This document shows positions 32,675-41,342 of a stretch of 64,000 bases of DNA, in pieces. The notes below the pieces were generated by a model, which ran no database searches, was not told the origin of the DNA, and saw nothing but the letters and a program-made list of their open reading frames with translations. The translations under genes and the position numbers were made by a program. The DNA is taken from positions 1-64,000 of the forward strand of contig NZ_BMSG01000002.1 in NCBI RefSeq assembly GCF_014649035.1, written 5' to 3'. This DNA comes from Streptomyces sindenensis. GTDB lineage: Bacteria > Actinomycetota > Actinomycetes > Streptomycetales > Streptomycetaceae. Numbering within the stretch: position 1 is the first letter of the stretch; every line of letters begins with the position of its first letter.

Positions 32675-35600
32675 ATGGGGTTCAAGGATTTCGTCAGCGA
32701 CATCACGCCCGATGTCGTCGAGGACGCGGTCGAGGACGGTGTCGAGTGGGCCGGTGACCGGGTCGAGGACGCCGGGAACTGGGCCGGTGACCGGCTGGAC
32801 GACGCCGGCTGGGAGTCCGGGGCGGACTGGGTCCGGGAGAAGTCCCGGTCCGTCGCGAACCGGATGGGCGCCGAGGTCGACGAGATGGACCTCGGGCAGA
32901 CCGAGGACAAGACCAAGCTCATCTACGGCAGTCCGTCCACGATCCGGGCCTCCGCCACCCATCTGCGGAAGCTGCAGGGGTCGTTCGACCAGGTCGGCGG
33001 CGGGCTCAAGGGGGTCGACTCGTCCACGATCAAGGGGCAGGCCGCCGACGCCTTCCGGGACTCCGTGTCCATCGAGCCGCCCAAGTGGTTCAAGGCCGCC
33101 GACGCCTTCGAGAAGGCCGCCGGTGCGCTCGACTCCTTCGCCGGGACCGTGGAGTGGGCGCAGGGGCAGGCGCAGACCGCGATCGACAAGTGGAAGGCGG
33201 GGACCAAGGCGTCGGAGGAGGCCAGGGACGCGTACAACGCGAAGGCGGACACGTACAACAAGGCCGTCGACGCCTACAACGCCAAGCCCGCCGACGAACG
33301 CGACCCCTCCACTCTGCCGCCCAAGCCGGGTGCCTTCAAGGACCCGGGCACCGGGCGGATGGAGGAGGCGCAGGAACTGCTCGCGGAGGCGCGCAAGCAG
33401 CGCAACACGGCGGCCGAGACCGCGCGCAAGGCCGTGACCGCGGCCCGGGACGCCGCGCCGCCGAAGCCGCGCTACGCCGAGCAGGCCATGGACGGGCTCG
33501 CCGAGTACCAGGTGATCAAGACCCATATCGCGGGCGGCGTCGTCAAGGGCGCGGCGGGCATCGTGAACTTCGCGCGGAGCGTCAACCCCACCGACCCGTA
33601 CAACATCACGCACCCCGCGGAGTACGCGCTCGCGCTCAACAACACCGCCGCCGGGCTCGTCCGGGTCGCCAACGACCCCTGGGGCACCGGCAAGCAGATG
33701 ATCGACGGATTCATGAAGGACCCCGCCGAGGGGTTCGGCCGGCTCCTGCCGGACCTGGCCCTCACCGCCGCGACCGGCGGCGCGGGGGCGGGCGTCAAGG
33801 GCGCCCGGGTGGTGAAGGAGGCCGCCGACCTCGCCTCCGACGCCCGCAACCTGGAGCGCGCGGCACCCGACGGCACCCACAACCGGCCCGACGGTGAGCG
33901 GACGTGCAAAGGCACCGACCCGGTCGACCTCGCCTCCGGGCGCATGTATCTGCCCCAGACCGACGTGGTGCTGCCCGGGGTGCTGCCCCTGGCCTTCACC
34001 CGCCGGGTGGAGTCGGGCTACACCGCAGGCCGGTTCTTCGGACCCTCCTGGTCCTCCACCGTCGACGAACGCCTGGAGATCGACGCCAACGGCGTCATCC
34101 ACGTCACCGACGACGGCCTGCTCATCACCTACCCGCACCCCGTGCCGGGGCTGGCCACCCGCCCGGAGAGCGGGACCTCGCGCACCGCCCTGAGCCGCGA
34201 CGAGGCCGGCGACTACACGCTGACCGACCCCGAGACCCGCCTGACCAAGCACTTCGCCGGCCCCGACGGTACGGAGCCCGGGGAGGACGGCGAAGCCTGG
34301 CTCGTCCAGATCGCCGACAGCAACGGCAACACCATCACCATCGACCGGACGGACGACGGCTCCCCGCTGGCCCTGGTCCATTCGGCCGGTTACCACCTGT
34401 CCCTGGCCACCGCCGACGGGCGCGTCACCGCACTGACGCTGACCGGTACGGACGACGGGCCCGGCGGCCGGACGGACCGGCCTGTCATGGCCTACGGGTA
34501 CACGGACGGCGATCTCACGACCGTCACCAAGCCCTCCGGCGCCACTCTCGCCTTCACGTACGACGCCCACCACCGCGTCACGGGCTGGACCGACTCCAAC
34601 GGCCGCCGCTACGCCTACACCTACGACGACCAGCACCGGGTGACCTCCGAGGGCGGCGAGGCGGGCCACTTCCGCGTCACTCTCGACCACGGTCAGCCCG
34701 ATCCCGCGACGGGGCACCGCACCACCACCCTCACCACCGCCGAGGGCCACACCACACGCCACCTCATCGGCCCGGGGTCCCGCATCCTCGCGACCACCGA
34801 CCCGCTCGGCCACACCACCCGTTTCACCTACGACGACCGCGGCAACCGGACCGGCACCGCGGACCCGCTCGGCCGGACGACCCTCTACTCCTACGACGAG
34901 GAGGGGCGGCTCTCCGCCCTCACCCGCGCCGACGGCAGCACGATCCGCGCCGAGCGCGACACCTCGGGGCACGCGACCGGGATCACCGCACCCGGCGGTG
35001 CCCGGTGGCGGCAGGAGTTCGACGACCGGGGCAACCGGCTCTCCATCACCGACCCCGCCGGGCGGACCACCCGCTACACCTACGACGCGTACGGCCGCCC
35101 CGCCACCGTCGTCGACGCCGCGGGGGAGGTCACGACCGTACGCTGCGACCGCGCGGGCCTGCCGCTGGAGGTGACCGACCCGCTCGGTTCCACGGTCCGC
35201 TACCGGCGCGACGCCTTCGGCCGCCTCCTGGAGTCCGCCGACGCCTCGGGCGGGGTCACCCGCTTCGAGTGGAACGCCGACGGACAGCTCGCCCGCCGCA
35301 CCGCGCCCGACGGCACCGCCGAGTCGTGGACCTGGGACGGCGAGGGCAACTGCCTCACCCACACCGACCCGCTGGGCCGCACCACCCGCTACGAGTACAG
35401 CCACTTCGACCTCCTCGTCGCCCGCACCGGCCCGGACGGGTGCCGCCACACGTTCGACCACGACGCGGAGCTGCGCCTGACCCGGGTGACCAATCCGCAG
35501 GGCCTGGAGTGGAGCTACGCGTACGACGCCGGGGGACGGGTGATCGGCGAGACGGACTTCGACGGGCGCGACCTCCGCTACGAGCTCGACCCCCTCGGCC

Positions 35601-37450
35601 AGGTGGTCCGCCGCACCACGCCTCTGGGCGAGACCGTCGACTACGAGCGCGACCACGCCGGCCGGGTGATCCGCAAGACCGCGGGCGACCGGACCACCGC
35701 CTTCACGTACGGCCCCGGCGGCCAACTGCTGCACGCCGCAGGCCCGGACGGGGAACTCCGCTACCAGTACGACCGCAGCGGCCGGGTCAAGACGGAGCTG
35801 GCCGACGGCAGGGTCACCACGTACGCCTACGACGCCCTGGGCCGCCGCACCCGCCGCGTGACCCCCTCCGGCCAGGTCGCCACGTACGCGTACGACGTGG
35901 CGGGACGGCTCGTCCGGCAGACCAGCGGCGGGCACGAGGTGGCGTTCGACCGTGACGCGGCCGGTCGCGAACTGGTGCGCCGCTTCGGCGAGATGCTCAC
36001 GTTCACGACGGAGTGGGACGCGGCGGGACGCGTCGCCGGGCAGGAGACCGCGTCCGGTGGACGCAGCCTCAACCGCCGCACGTACGCCTACCGCTCCGAC
36101 GGGATGCTGACCGGGATCGACGACGCGCTGTCCGGCCCCCGGCGCTTCGGCCTCGACCCGGCCGGCCGTGTCACCTCGGTGCACGCGGACGGCTGGAGCG
36201 AGACGTACGCCTACGACGAGGCGGGCAACCAGACCGCCGCTTCCTGGCCCGCGTCCATGCCCGGGCAGGAGGCGACCGGCCCGCGCGCGTACTCCGGGAC
36301 GCGCATCACCCGTGCCGGGGACGTACGTTACGAGCACGACGCCGCGGGCCGCATCGTCCTGCGGCAGCGGACACGGCTGTCGCGCAAGCCCGACACCTGG
36401 CGCTACACCTGGGACGCCGAGGACCGCCTGACGGCCGTCGTCACCCCGGACGGCACCCGGTGGCGCTACCTCTACGACCCGCTCGGACGCCGTACGGAGA
36501 AGCAGCGGCTCGCTCCCGACGGCGTCACCGTCGTCGAGCGGACGGCCTTCACCTGGGACGGCAACACCCTCTGCGAACAGACCACGACCTCCACCGGTCT
36601 GCCGCACCCGGTCGTCCTCACCTGGGACCACGCCGGCTTGCGTCCGCTGGCCCAGACCGAGCGCATCGTGACGGCCGACTCCTCCCAGAAGGAAGTGGAC
36701 CGGCGCTTCTTCGCCATCGTCACCGACCTCGTCGGCACGCCCACCGAACTCGTCGACGAGTCCGGTGACATCGCCTGGCGCACGCGTGCCACGCTGTGGG
36801 GCACGACCACATGGTCGCGCACCTCCACCGCCTACACCCCGCTGCGTTTCCCCGGACAGTACTTCGATCCGGAAACCGGGCTGCACTACAACTACTTCCG
36901 CCATTACGACCCGGAGACGGCCCGCTATCTGACGCCGGACCCGCTCGGGCTCCTGCCCGCCCCGAACCCCTCGACGTACGTCACCAACCCCCACACCTCG
37001 GCCGACCCGCTCGGGCTCGCGCCCGTCGACTGCCCGGACGAGACGGTGACGGTCTACCGCAAGCAGACGGATCATCCCCTGAGCCAGCGGGTCCACATCG
37101 GCGAGAACGGCGAGGTGACGATCACCGGGCACGGGAAGCTCTACCTCAATATGAGCGGCGACATGAAACACACCGTCGAATTCCGTTCGGACGGCGGACA
37201 GATCGTGTCGTACGAAATCCCGAAGTCGTATCGCGATTCCATTCACGAGAATGCGCTCCCACAGAACAAGGCCGACCACCCTGACGGTGACGCGTTCACC
37301 CGACAGGAATGGAAAGCACTTCTGAAGGAATACCCAGAGATATCCGACCCGACCAAGGGGCCGCACCTGTACGGCATTCCCGATAAACTGCTCGACGGCT
37401 TGCGGGATGCTATCGTCCCCGGTTCGGGACGCGTGGTCCAGGAAGGGTGA
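32675..37450 (+). CDS. RHS-repeat polymorphic toxin (apparently intact)
   Basis: 1591 residues, beginning three bases after the WXG-like gene. N-terminal region (1-250): putative type VII secretion signal, with acidic start MGFKDFVSDITPDVVED and long helices. DUF6531 begins near 410 (CKGTDPVDLASG). YD/RHS repeats run from about 560 to 1330, for example YTYDAYGRPATV and YEYSHFDLLVA. RHS core at about 1390-1425: RFPGQYFDPETGLHYN...RYLTPDPLGL. Tail (about 1440-1591): TVTVYRKQTDHPLSQRVH, LYLNMSGDMKHTVEF, SYEIPKSY, DPTKGPHLYGIP and PGSGRVVQ. I do not know the activity of the tail; its VYR start is faintly like ADP-ribosyltransferase toxins. The immunity gene follows ten bases downstream. It is a close paralogue of the stopped gene at 427-5229, but with an unrelated tail. 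Confidence 0.85.
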   Translation: MGFKDFVSDITPDVVEDAVEDGVEWAGDRVEDAGNWAGDRLDDAGWESGADWVREKSRSVANRMGAEVDEMDLGQTEDKTKLIYGSPSTIRASATHLRKLQGSFDQVGGGLKGVDSSTIKGQAADAFRDSVSIEPPKWFKAADAFEKAAGALDSFAGTVEWAQGQAQTAIDKWKAGTKASEEARDAYNAKADTYNKAVDAYNAKPADERDPSTLPPKPGAFKDPGTGRMEEAQELLAEARKQRNTAAETARKAVTAARDAAPPKPRYAEQAMDGLAEYQVIKTHIAGGVVKGAAGIVNFARSVNPTDPYNITHPAEYALALNNTAAGLVRVANDPWGTGKQMIDGFMKDPAEGFGRLLPDLALTAATGGAGAGVKGARVVKEAADLASDARNLERAAPDGTHNRPDGERTCKGTDPVDLASGRMYLPQTDVVLPGVLPLAFTRRVESGYTAGRFFGPSWSSTVDERLEIDANGVIHVTDDGLLITYPHPVPGLATRPESGTSRTALSRDEAGDYTLTDPETRLTKHFAGPDGTEPGEDGEAWLVQIADSNGNTITIDRTDDGSPLALVHSAGYHLSLATADGRVTALTLTGTDDGPGGRTDRPVMAYGYTDGDLTTVTKPSGATLAFTYDAHHRVTGWTDSNGRRYAYTYDDQHRVTSEGGEAGHFRVTLDHGQPDPATGHRTTTLTTAEGHTTRHLIGPGSRILATTDPLGHTTRFTYDDRGNRTGTADPLGRTTLYSYDEEGRLSALTRADGSTIRAERDTSGHATGITAPGGARWRQEFDDRGNRLSITDPAGRTTRYTYDAYGRPATVVDAAGEVTTVRCDRAGLPLEVTDPLGSTVRYRRDAFGRLLESADASGGVTRFEWNADGQLARRTAPDGTAESWTWDGEGNCLTHTDPLGRTTRYEYSHFDLLVARTGPDGCRHTFDHDAELRLTRVTNPQGLEWSYAYDAGGRVIGETDFDGRDLRYELDPLGQVVRRTTPLGETVDYERDHAGRVIRKTAGDRTTAFTYGPGGQLLHAAGPDGELRYQYDRSGRVKTELADGRVTTYAYDALGRRTRRVTPSGQVATYAYDVAGRLVRQTSGGHEVAFDRDAAGRELVRRFGEMLTFTTEWDAAGRVAGQETASGGRSLNRRTYAYRSDGMLTGIDDALSGPRRFGLDPAGRVTSVHADGWSETYAYDEAGNQTAASWPASMPGQEATGPRAYSGTRITRAGDVRYEHDAAGRIVLRQRTRLSRKPDTWRYTWDAEDRLTAVVTPDGTRWRYLYDPLGRRTEKQRLAPDGVTVVERTAFTWDGNTLCEQTTTSTGLPHPVVLTWDHAGLRPLAQTERIVTADSSQKEVDRRFFAIVTDLVGTPTELVDESGDIAWRTRATLWGTTTWSRTSTAYTPLRFPGQYFDPETGLHYNYFRHYDPETARYLTPDPLGLLPAPNPSTYVTNPHTSADPLGLAPVDCPDETVTVYRKQTDHPLSQRVHIGENGEVTITGHGKLYLNMSGDMKHTVEFRSDGGQIVSYEIPKSYRDSIHENALPQNKADHPDGDAFTRQEWKALLKEYPEISDPTKGPHLYGIPDKLLDGLRDAIVPGSGRVVQEG

Positions 37451-37460
37451 CCCACCTCAG

Positions 37461-38030
37461 ATGATGCACACCAGCGACAGCCTGGCCGCCGAGCTCCGGC
37501 GTGTGGGGGAGCGTCCGGACACGGATGCCGCGCCCCCGGTCCTCTCCCTCTTCGTCATCGATGTCCCAGGGGACGCCGCGGCCTACGTGGAGCGCCTGCG
37601 CTCGGTGCTCGCGCCCGCCGTACGGCTGGGCTGCACGGCGGACTTCGAGCAGGACAGCCTGCCGGTCGACGAGGTGCCGGGGTGGTTCGCCGCGGTGGGT
37701 TCCGGGGGCGAGGAGCAGGTACCGCAGTTCGCCCGGGCGGGCCGCGGGGCGTACGCGGAGCACACCGGGGGCGGGCGGCCCTGGGATCTCCAGGACTGGC
37801 TGTACCGCTTCGACCCGGACGAGGACTCCCGGGGCTGGGAGTGGTGGGACGCCACGGTGGCCGGTCCGTCCCGTGTCCATGTCTGGGTGGACAGTTGGGG
37901 GGAGTCCTTCTTCGGATGCCAGGATCTGCTCTGGGCCGCATTCACGGCCGGGGCGGTCCGCGTCGCGGGGCCGACGGTTCAGAAGGCCGCCGTGTGGTCC
38001 GCCGAGCGGACTTCCCAGCCGAATCCGTAG
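37461..38030 (+). CDS. Candidate immunity protein for the RHS toxin
   Basis: The 189-residue acidic soluble protein has two adjacent ATG starts (37461, 37464). It contains LSLFVIDVPGDAAAYVERLRSVL, Trp-rich DSRGWEWWDATVAGPSRVHVWVDSWGESFFGCQDLLWAAFTAGA and no known catalytic motif. A gene of this size ten bases behind an RHS tail is the expected immunity gene. The alternating Trp/Asp strands suggest an alpha/beta fold that could cover the toxin active site. The family is not known to me; the role is inferred from position. Confidence 0.6.
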   Translation: MMHTSDSLAAELRRVGERPDTDAAPPVLSLFVIDVPGDAAAYVERLRSVLAPAVRLGCTADFEQDSLPVDEVPGWFAAVGSGGEEQVPQFARAGRGAYAEHTGGGRPWDLQDWLYRFDPDEDSRGWEWWDATVAGPSRVHVWVDSWGESFFGCQDLLWAAFTAGAVRVAGPTVQKAAVWSAERTSQPNP

Positions 38031-38069
38031 ACCGCTGCATCTTATTTCCGTCTCATTCCGGGAGAACTC

Positions 38070-38333
38070 ATGACCGACAGCAAGAACATCAACAATCCCG
38101 TGGGGATGGGCGGAGGCCAGCGCAAGCGGCAGTCCCGCGCCGAACGGCAGAACAACGGGCCGCACCGCAACCTCGACCGCAAGAACGCGGCCGAGCAGAA
38201 GGCCGAGCTGGTGCGCAAGATGCGGGAGAAGGCGGGCACGGGCGGGAGTGCCGGGCAGCCGGGCACGGGCGAGGGCTCGGGGCAGACGGGCGCCGCCGAC
38301 GACGCCGGGCAGTCGGACACCGCCGCCGGCTGA
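38070..38333 (+). CDS. DUF6243 family small basic protein
   Basis: The 87-residue protein SKNINNPVGMGGGQRKRQSRAERQNNGPHRNLDRKNAAEQKAELVRKMREK is the nearly invariant DUF6243 pattern, followed by a variable Gly/Ala/Asp tail. A GGGAG site precedes ATG 38070. Function is unknown; the protein is likely disordered and nucleic-acid-binding by its charge. It is common in Streptomyces and not tied to the toxin genes. Confidence 0.85.
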   Translation: MTDSKNINNPVGMGGGQRKRQSRAERQNNGPHRNLDRKNAAEQKAELVRKMREKAGTGGSAGQPGTGEGSGQTGAADDAGQSDTAAG

Positions 38334-38584
38334 AGGATCCGTGATCCACGCGTTCGCGTTCCGCTTCCGAGGTCCGGCGGGCGGGTGGCCCGTCACCGCT
38401 ACCGGTGGACGCGTGCTCACCGGTCTCCGGCCTCGGACGCCCGGCCGCGACGCCGACCGGCTCGCGGAGGAGAGAGACCACGGTCAACGGGGAGGAACGA
38501 CCGACGACGGCCTCCCCGCCGCGCCGCACGAACGCGCTCCGCTCCTCGTCCGTCGGTGACCGGCGGCCGGCCCGGTCGGACCCG

Positions 38585-39067
38585 TCAGCCGTGCAGCGTC
38601 GCGTTGCTGTAGACGTACAGGCCGATCACCCCGACGACGCAGATGACGATCACCCACGAGCCGAACCCGGTGTGCCGCCCCCCGCTCTTGCGGCGCGCCG
38701 TCCTTCCCGGCCGGCGGGCCCGGCCGGACCCGGGCGCCGCCCCGCCCCGCGGAACCCGCTCCGCATCGGACGCCGCATCGGACGCCGCATCGGCCAGCAG
38801 CCTTCGGCAGGCGGCGGCGAGTACGGCCGTACCGGCGGAGAGGGGCACCACGGCCTCCGAGCGCGCCGGGGCGGTGGTGCCGCCGTCCAGGATGCGCCCG
38901 GCACGTACGAGGATCTCGTCCCGGCCGCCCGCCGGGGCCAGGCTGATCCAGCGCCGTACGTGTTCGCCCCGGATGACCATCCCCCCGGACCGCTCCCGGT
39001 ACACGGTGTGCTCGCGCCACAGCACGCCCGCCAATTCCGTAGCGGTGTCGCGCAGTTGTGCCCCCAC
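38585..39067 (-). CDS. Hypothetical tail-anchored membrane protein
   Basis: The start is GTG 39067, strongly supported by GGGGGAGGGA four bases before. 160 residues: an N-terminal soluble domain (about 1-90) with WREHTVYRERSGGMVIRGEHVRRWISL, an Arg/Gly-rich linker containing the short repeat DAASDAASDA, and one C-terminal transmembrane helix WVIVICVVGVIGLYVY near the end. I recognise no family. Confidence 0.65.
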   Translation of the reverse strand: MGAQLRDTATELAGVLWREHTVYRERSGGMVIRGEHVRRWISLAPAGGRDEILVRAGRILDGGTTAPARSEAVVPLSAGTAVLAAACRRLLADAASDAASDAERVPRGGAAPGSGRARRPGRTARRKSGGRHTGFGSWVIVICVVGVIGLYVYSNATLHG

Positions 39068-39182
39068 GATCCCTCCCCCTCCGCCTCCCGGCGAATCGAA
39101 CAAGCATCGCACTCTACTGGCGCGTGCAGATTCTGTGTTCGTCCGGGGGTGGCCGCCCGCGCCTCTGCCGCATCCGCCCGGG

Positions 39183-39398
39183 TCAGCCCGCGCTGTCCTC
39201 CGCGAGCGTGTGTGCCACCAGGGCGTTGGCGTGCCCGTGACCCAGACCGTGTTCGGACTTGAGCCAGCCGACCAGCTCCATGTGCTTCGTCAGCGGGGAG
39301 GTGCGGATGAGGTCCTTCCACTCGGCGACCGGGCGGCCGTACTTCTTCTCGATCGAGGGGAAGTAGCTGGCAGGGCCCTTCACGGCTTGGTCGGTCAT
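39183..39398 (-). CDS. DUF4287 domain-containing protein, second copy
   Basis: The 71-residue protein is about 90 percent identical by eye to the protein at 8091-8306 (differences at Q4, V27, T36 and the last residue). ATG 39398 gives MTDQAVKGPASYF. An intact second copy 31 kb away suggests a duplicated or twice-acquired gene. Function is unknown. Confidence 0.88.
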   Translation of the reverse strand: MTDQAVKGPASYFPSIEKKYGRPVAEWKDLIRTSPLTKHMELVGWLKSEHGLGHGHANALVAHTLAEDSAG

Positions 39399-39566
39399 GG
39401 TCTGTCCCGTCTCTGGAGCGGATGTGGTTCCGGTCATGTCGCACTGATGACCGGTGCCGGGCGGCGAAGTCATCGGTGTGCGGCTGTCGGTCAGGTCACA
39501 GCCCGGTCTCGTCGGCGGCCCTCGAATCCGCGCGCCCGTTCGACGCCGCTGCGGCATGCTGTCCTG

Positions 39567-40196
39567 GTGTACGAGAGCCATATGACCGTGTTGTGCGAGG
39601 GCGACGAACTGCGCAGGCTGGAGCGCTGGGCCGCCCTGCGCCCCGATGTGAAGTTCACGCACATCGCGCTGGCGCGGGGCCGGACCGCCTCCCAGCCGAT
39701 GCTGACGCTGCGCGGGAGCCGGCCGTCCTACGCGGACGAGCTCGCCGCCGTCCGCGAGACCGGGGCGGCGCTGGCCGGGGACGGGTTCGCCGTGGCGCGC
39801 GTGAAGGTCGAGTGCGCGCCGTGGGCGGCGGAGGTGCCGCGCGAGGACGCCGAAGTCGCGGGAGAGGAACATCCGCACGGCCGACGGCACTTCGAGCACC
39901 ACGTGAAGCTCCTGCTCGAAGGGAACGACGGCGATCGGGCCGCCCTCGTCGCCGTGGCCGTACGGCACGGGGCACACGTCTCGTGGAACGCGCGCCGCGT
40001 ACGTGCGGACGGCCGGGAGGAACGCTTCGTCACCCAGCGCTGCCACCGCACGGGCGACCGGCGGGCGGCGCTCGCGCTGGACGCGCTGCTCGCGGAACTG
40101 GCCGCGCACGCCTACGAAGTGGTCGACGTGGAGCGGGAGTACGTGCTCCTGGACAGCGGTCCGGAGCTGGACGAAGGATGGTTGGAAGCGATATGA
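39567..40196 (+). CDS. Hypothetical protein coupled to the AbiEii-like gene
   Basis: The 209-residue protein starts at GTG 39567 (ATG 39582 also possible) and ends in ATGA overlap with the next gene. It contains WAALRPDVKFTHIALARGRTASQPMLTL, RRHFEHHVKLLLEGNDGDRAALVAVAVRHGAHVSWNARR, FVTQRCHRTGDRRAALALDALLAEL and YVLLDSGPELDEGWLEA. The histidine pair in FEHHVKLLL is reminiscent of metal or RNA-ligase-like folds, but I cannot name a family. Coupling to a nucleotidyltransferase suggests a shared function, possibly as its regulator or substrate factor. Confidence 0.65.
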   Translation: MYESHMTVLCEGDELRRLERWAALRPDVKFTHIALARGRTASQPMLTLRGSRPSYADELAAVRETGAALAGDGFAVARVKVECAPWAAEVPREDAEVAGEEHPHGRRHFEHHVKLLLEGNDGDRAALVAVAVRHGAHVSWNARRVRADGREERFVTQRCHRTGDRRAALALDALLAELAAHAYEVVDVEREYVLLDSGPELDEGWLEAI

Positions 40197-41203
40197 GCAG
40201 CGAACAGCGCCCGCCCTTTCCCGAGGTGGTGCCGGCCTCCGGCCCCGTACCCCCCTCCGCCGGGCTGGACGCACGGCGCCGCTTCCTGGACGCCGTGCCG
40301 GGGACGATGCTGCGGGTGATGGACGACGACGCCGTGCAGCGCACCGTCTTCGACCCCGCGCTCAAGCAGTTCCCGAACGCCTTCCGCACCACCGACCCCG
40401 TCTTCCCCTCCCCGGCGACCACCCGGGCCTGGCAGCGGGCCCGGGCCGCGGCGCTCGACGCCGTACGGGACGGCGTGGCCGCGTCCCCGTGGGCCGAGGC
40501 GCTGGTGGTGCGCGGGAGTGCGCTCATGGCCCTGTGGTTCGGCGAGGAGGCGCGCGAGCCCGGTGACCTGGACTTCGTGGTCGCCCCCGCCTCGTGGCGG
40601 ATGGAGGAGGAGCGGACCCCGGAGCTGCTGGCCGGTGTCGCGGCGGCGGCCGAGGCGCGGGCGGCGCGCGGAGCCCACGGGGTGCGGATCCGCGCCGCCG
40701 GGGCCGTGTGCGAGGACATCTGGACGTACGAGCGGGTGCCCGGCCGCCGCATGATGCTGCCCTGGGAGGCTCCCGGCACCCCGGGCGGGTGGGTGCAGCT
40801 GGACTTCGTGTTCGGCGAGCAGTTGCCCGAGCCGCCCGAGCGGGTCGTCCTGCCGTCCGGCGCGGTGCTGTACGGGGCCACCCCCGCGCTGTCCCTGGCG
40901 TGGAAGGTGATGTGGCTGATCAACGACACGTACGCCCAGGGCAAGGACCTCTACGACGCCACCCTGCTCGCGGAGCGGCACCCGCTCCCGTTCGCCCTGC
41001 TCCAGGAGGTGTTCCGGCTGAGCGGGGAGTGGCCGGAGACCGGGCGGACGTGGGTGGGGCGCGAGGATCTGGACGAGGCGCTGGGCTACGTCGAGTGGCA
41101 TCACTTCGCCGGGGAGTACCCGGCCTTCGAGGGGCGTGAGGAGGAGTTCGCCGGGCGGTTGCGGGCGGCGCTGGCCCCGACGTTCGCCGGCGAACCCGAG
41201 TGA
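40193..41203 (+). CDS. AbiEii/AbiGii-type nucleotidyltransferase
   Basis: The 336-residue protein has its ATG overlapping the stop of the preceding gene. It has the nucleotidyltransferase signature G108-S-A (VVRGSALMALWFGEEAREPGDLDFVV) with D125-LD127 as metal-binding acids, and a later third-acid candidate near WVQLDFVF. The C-terminal helices carry YDATLLAERHPL. AbiEii proteins are the toxin half of abortive-infection and type IV toxin-antitoxin systems. No AbiEi-type antitoxin with a winged helix is next to it; the unknown upstream gene may take that place. Confidence 0.75.
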   Translation: MSSEQRPPFPEVVPASGPVPPSAGLDARRRFLDAVPGTMLRVMDDDAVQRTVFDPALKQFPNAFRTTDPVFPSPATTRAWQRARAAALDAVRDGVAASPWAEALVVRGSALMALWFGEEAREPGDLDFVVAPASWRMEEERTPELLAGVAAAAEARAARGAHGVRIRAAGAVCEDIWTYERVPGRRMMLPWEAPGTPGGWVQLDFVFGEQLPEPPERVVLPSGAVLYGATPALSLAWKVMWLINDTYAQGKDLYDATLLAERHPLPFALLQEVFRLSGEWPETGRTWVGREDLDEALGYVEWHHFAGEYPAFEGREEEFAGRLRAALAPTFAGEPE

Positions 41204-41342
41204 GCCGACCCGGACCACACACCGGAGGGCCACTCCGTTCTTTGCCCATTCTTTACCGTCGCCGCGGCCGATGCCGGGATGTCCACGCCGCCCGGGCGTG
41301 TTGGCCCCGGGTGGACACCCCGGCTACGGACAGGACATCGAC

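Noticed and set aside
31565..37366. A 1933-codon open frame on the minus strand across the RHS operon
   Set aside because: It lies opposite well-supported RHS, WXG-like and SseB genes, is Val/Gly/Arg-rich with no domain, and is explained by the third-position GC bias of the sense genes.
38334..38584. A small plus-strand gene behind DUF6243
   Set aside because: The open frames here are Arg/Pro/Ser-rich, lack ribosome sites and match no family.
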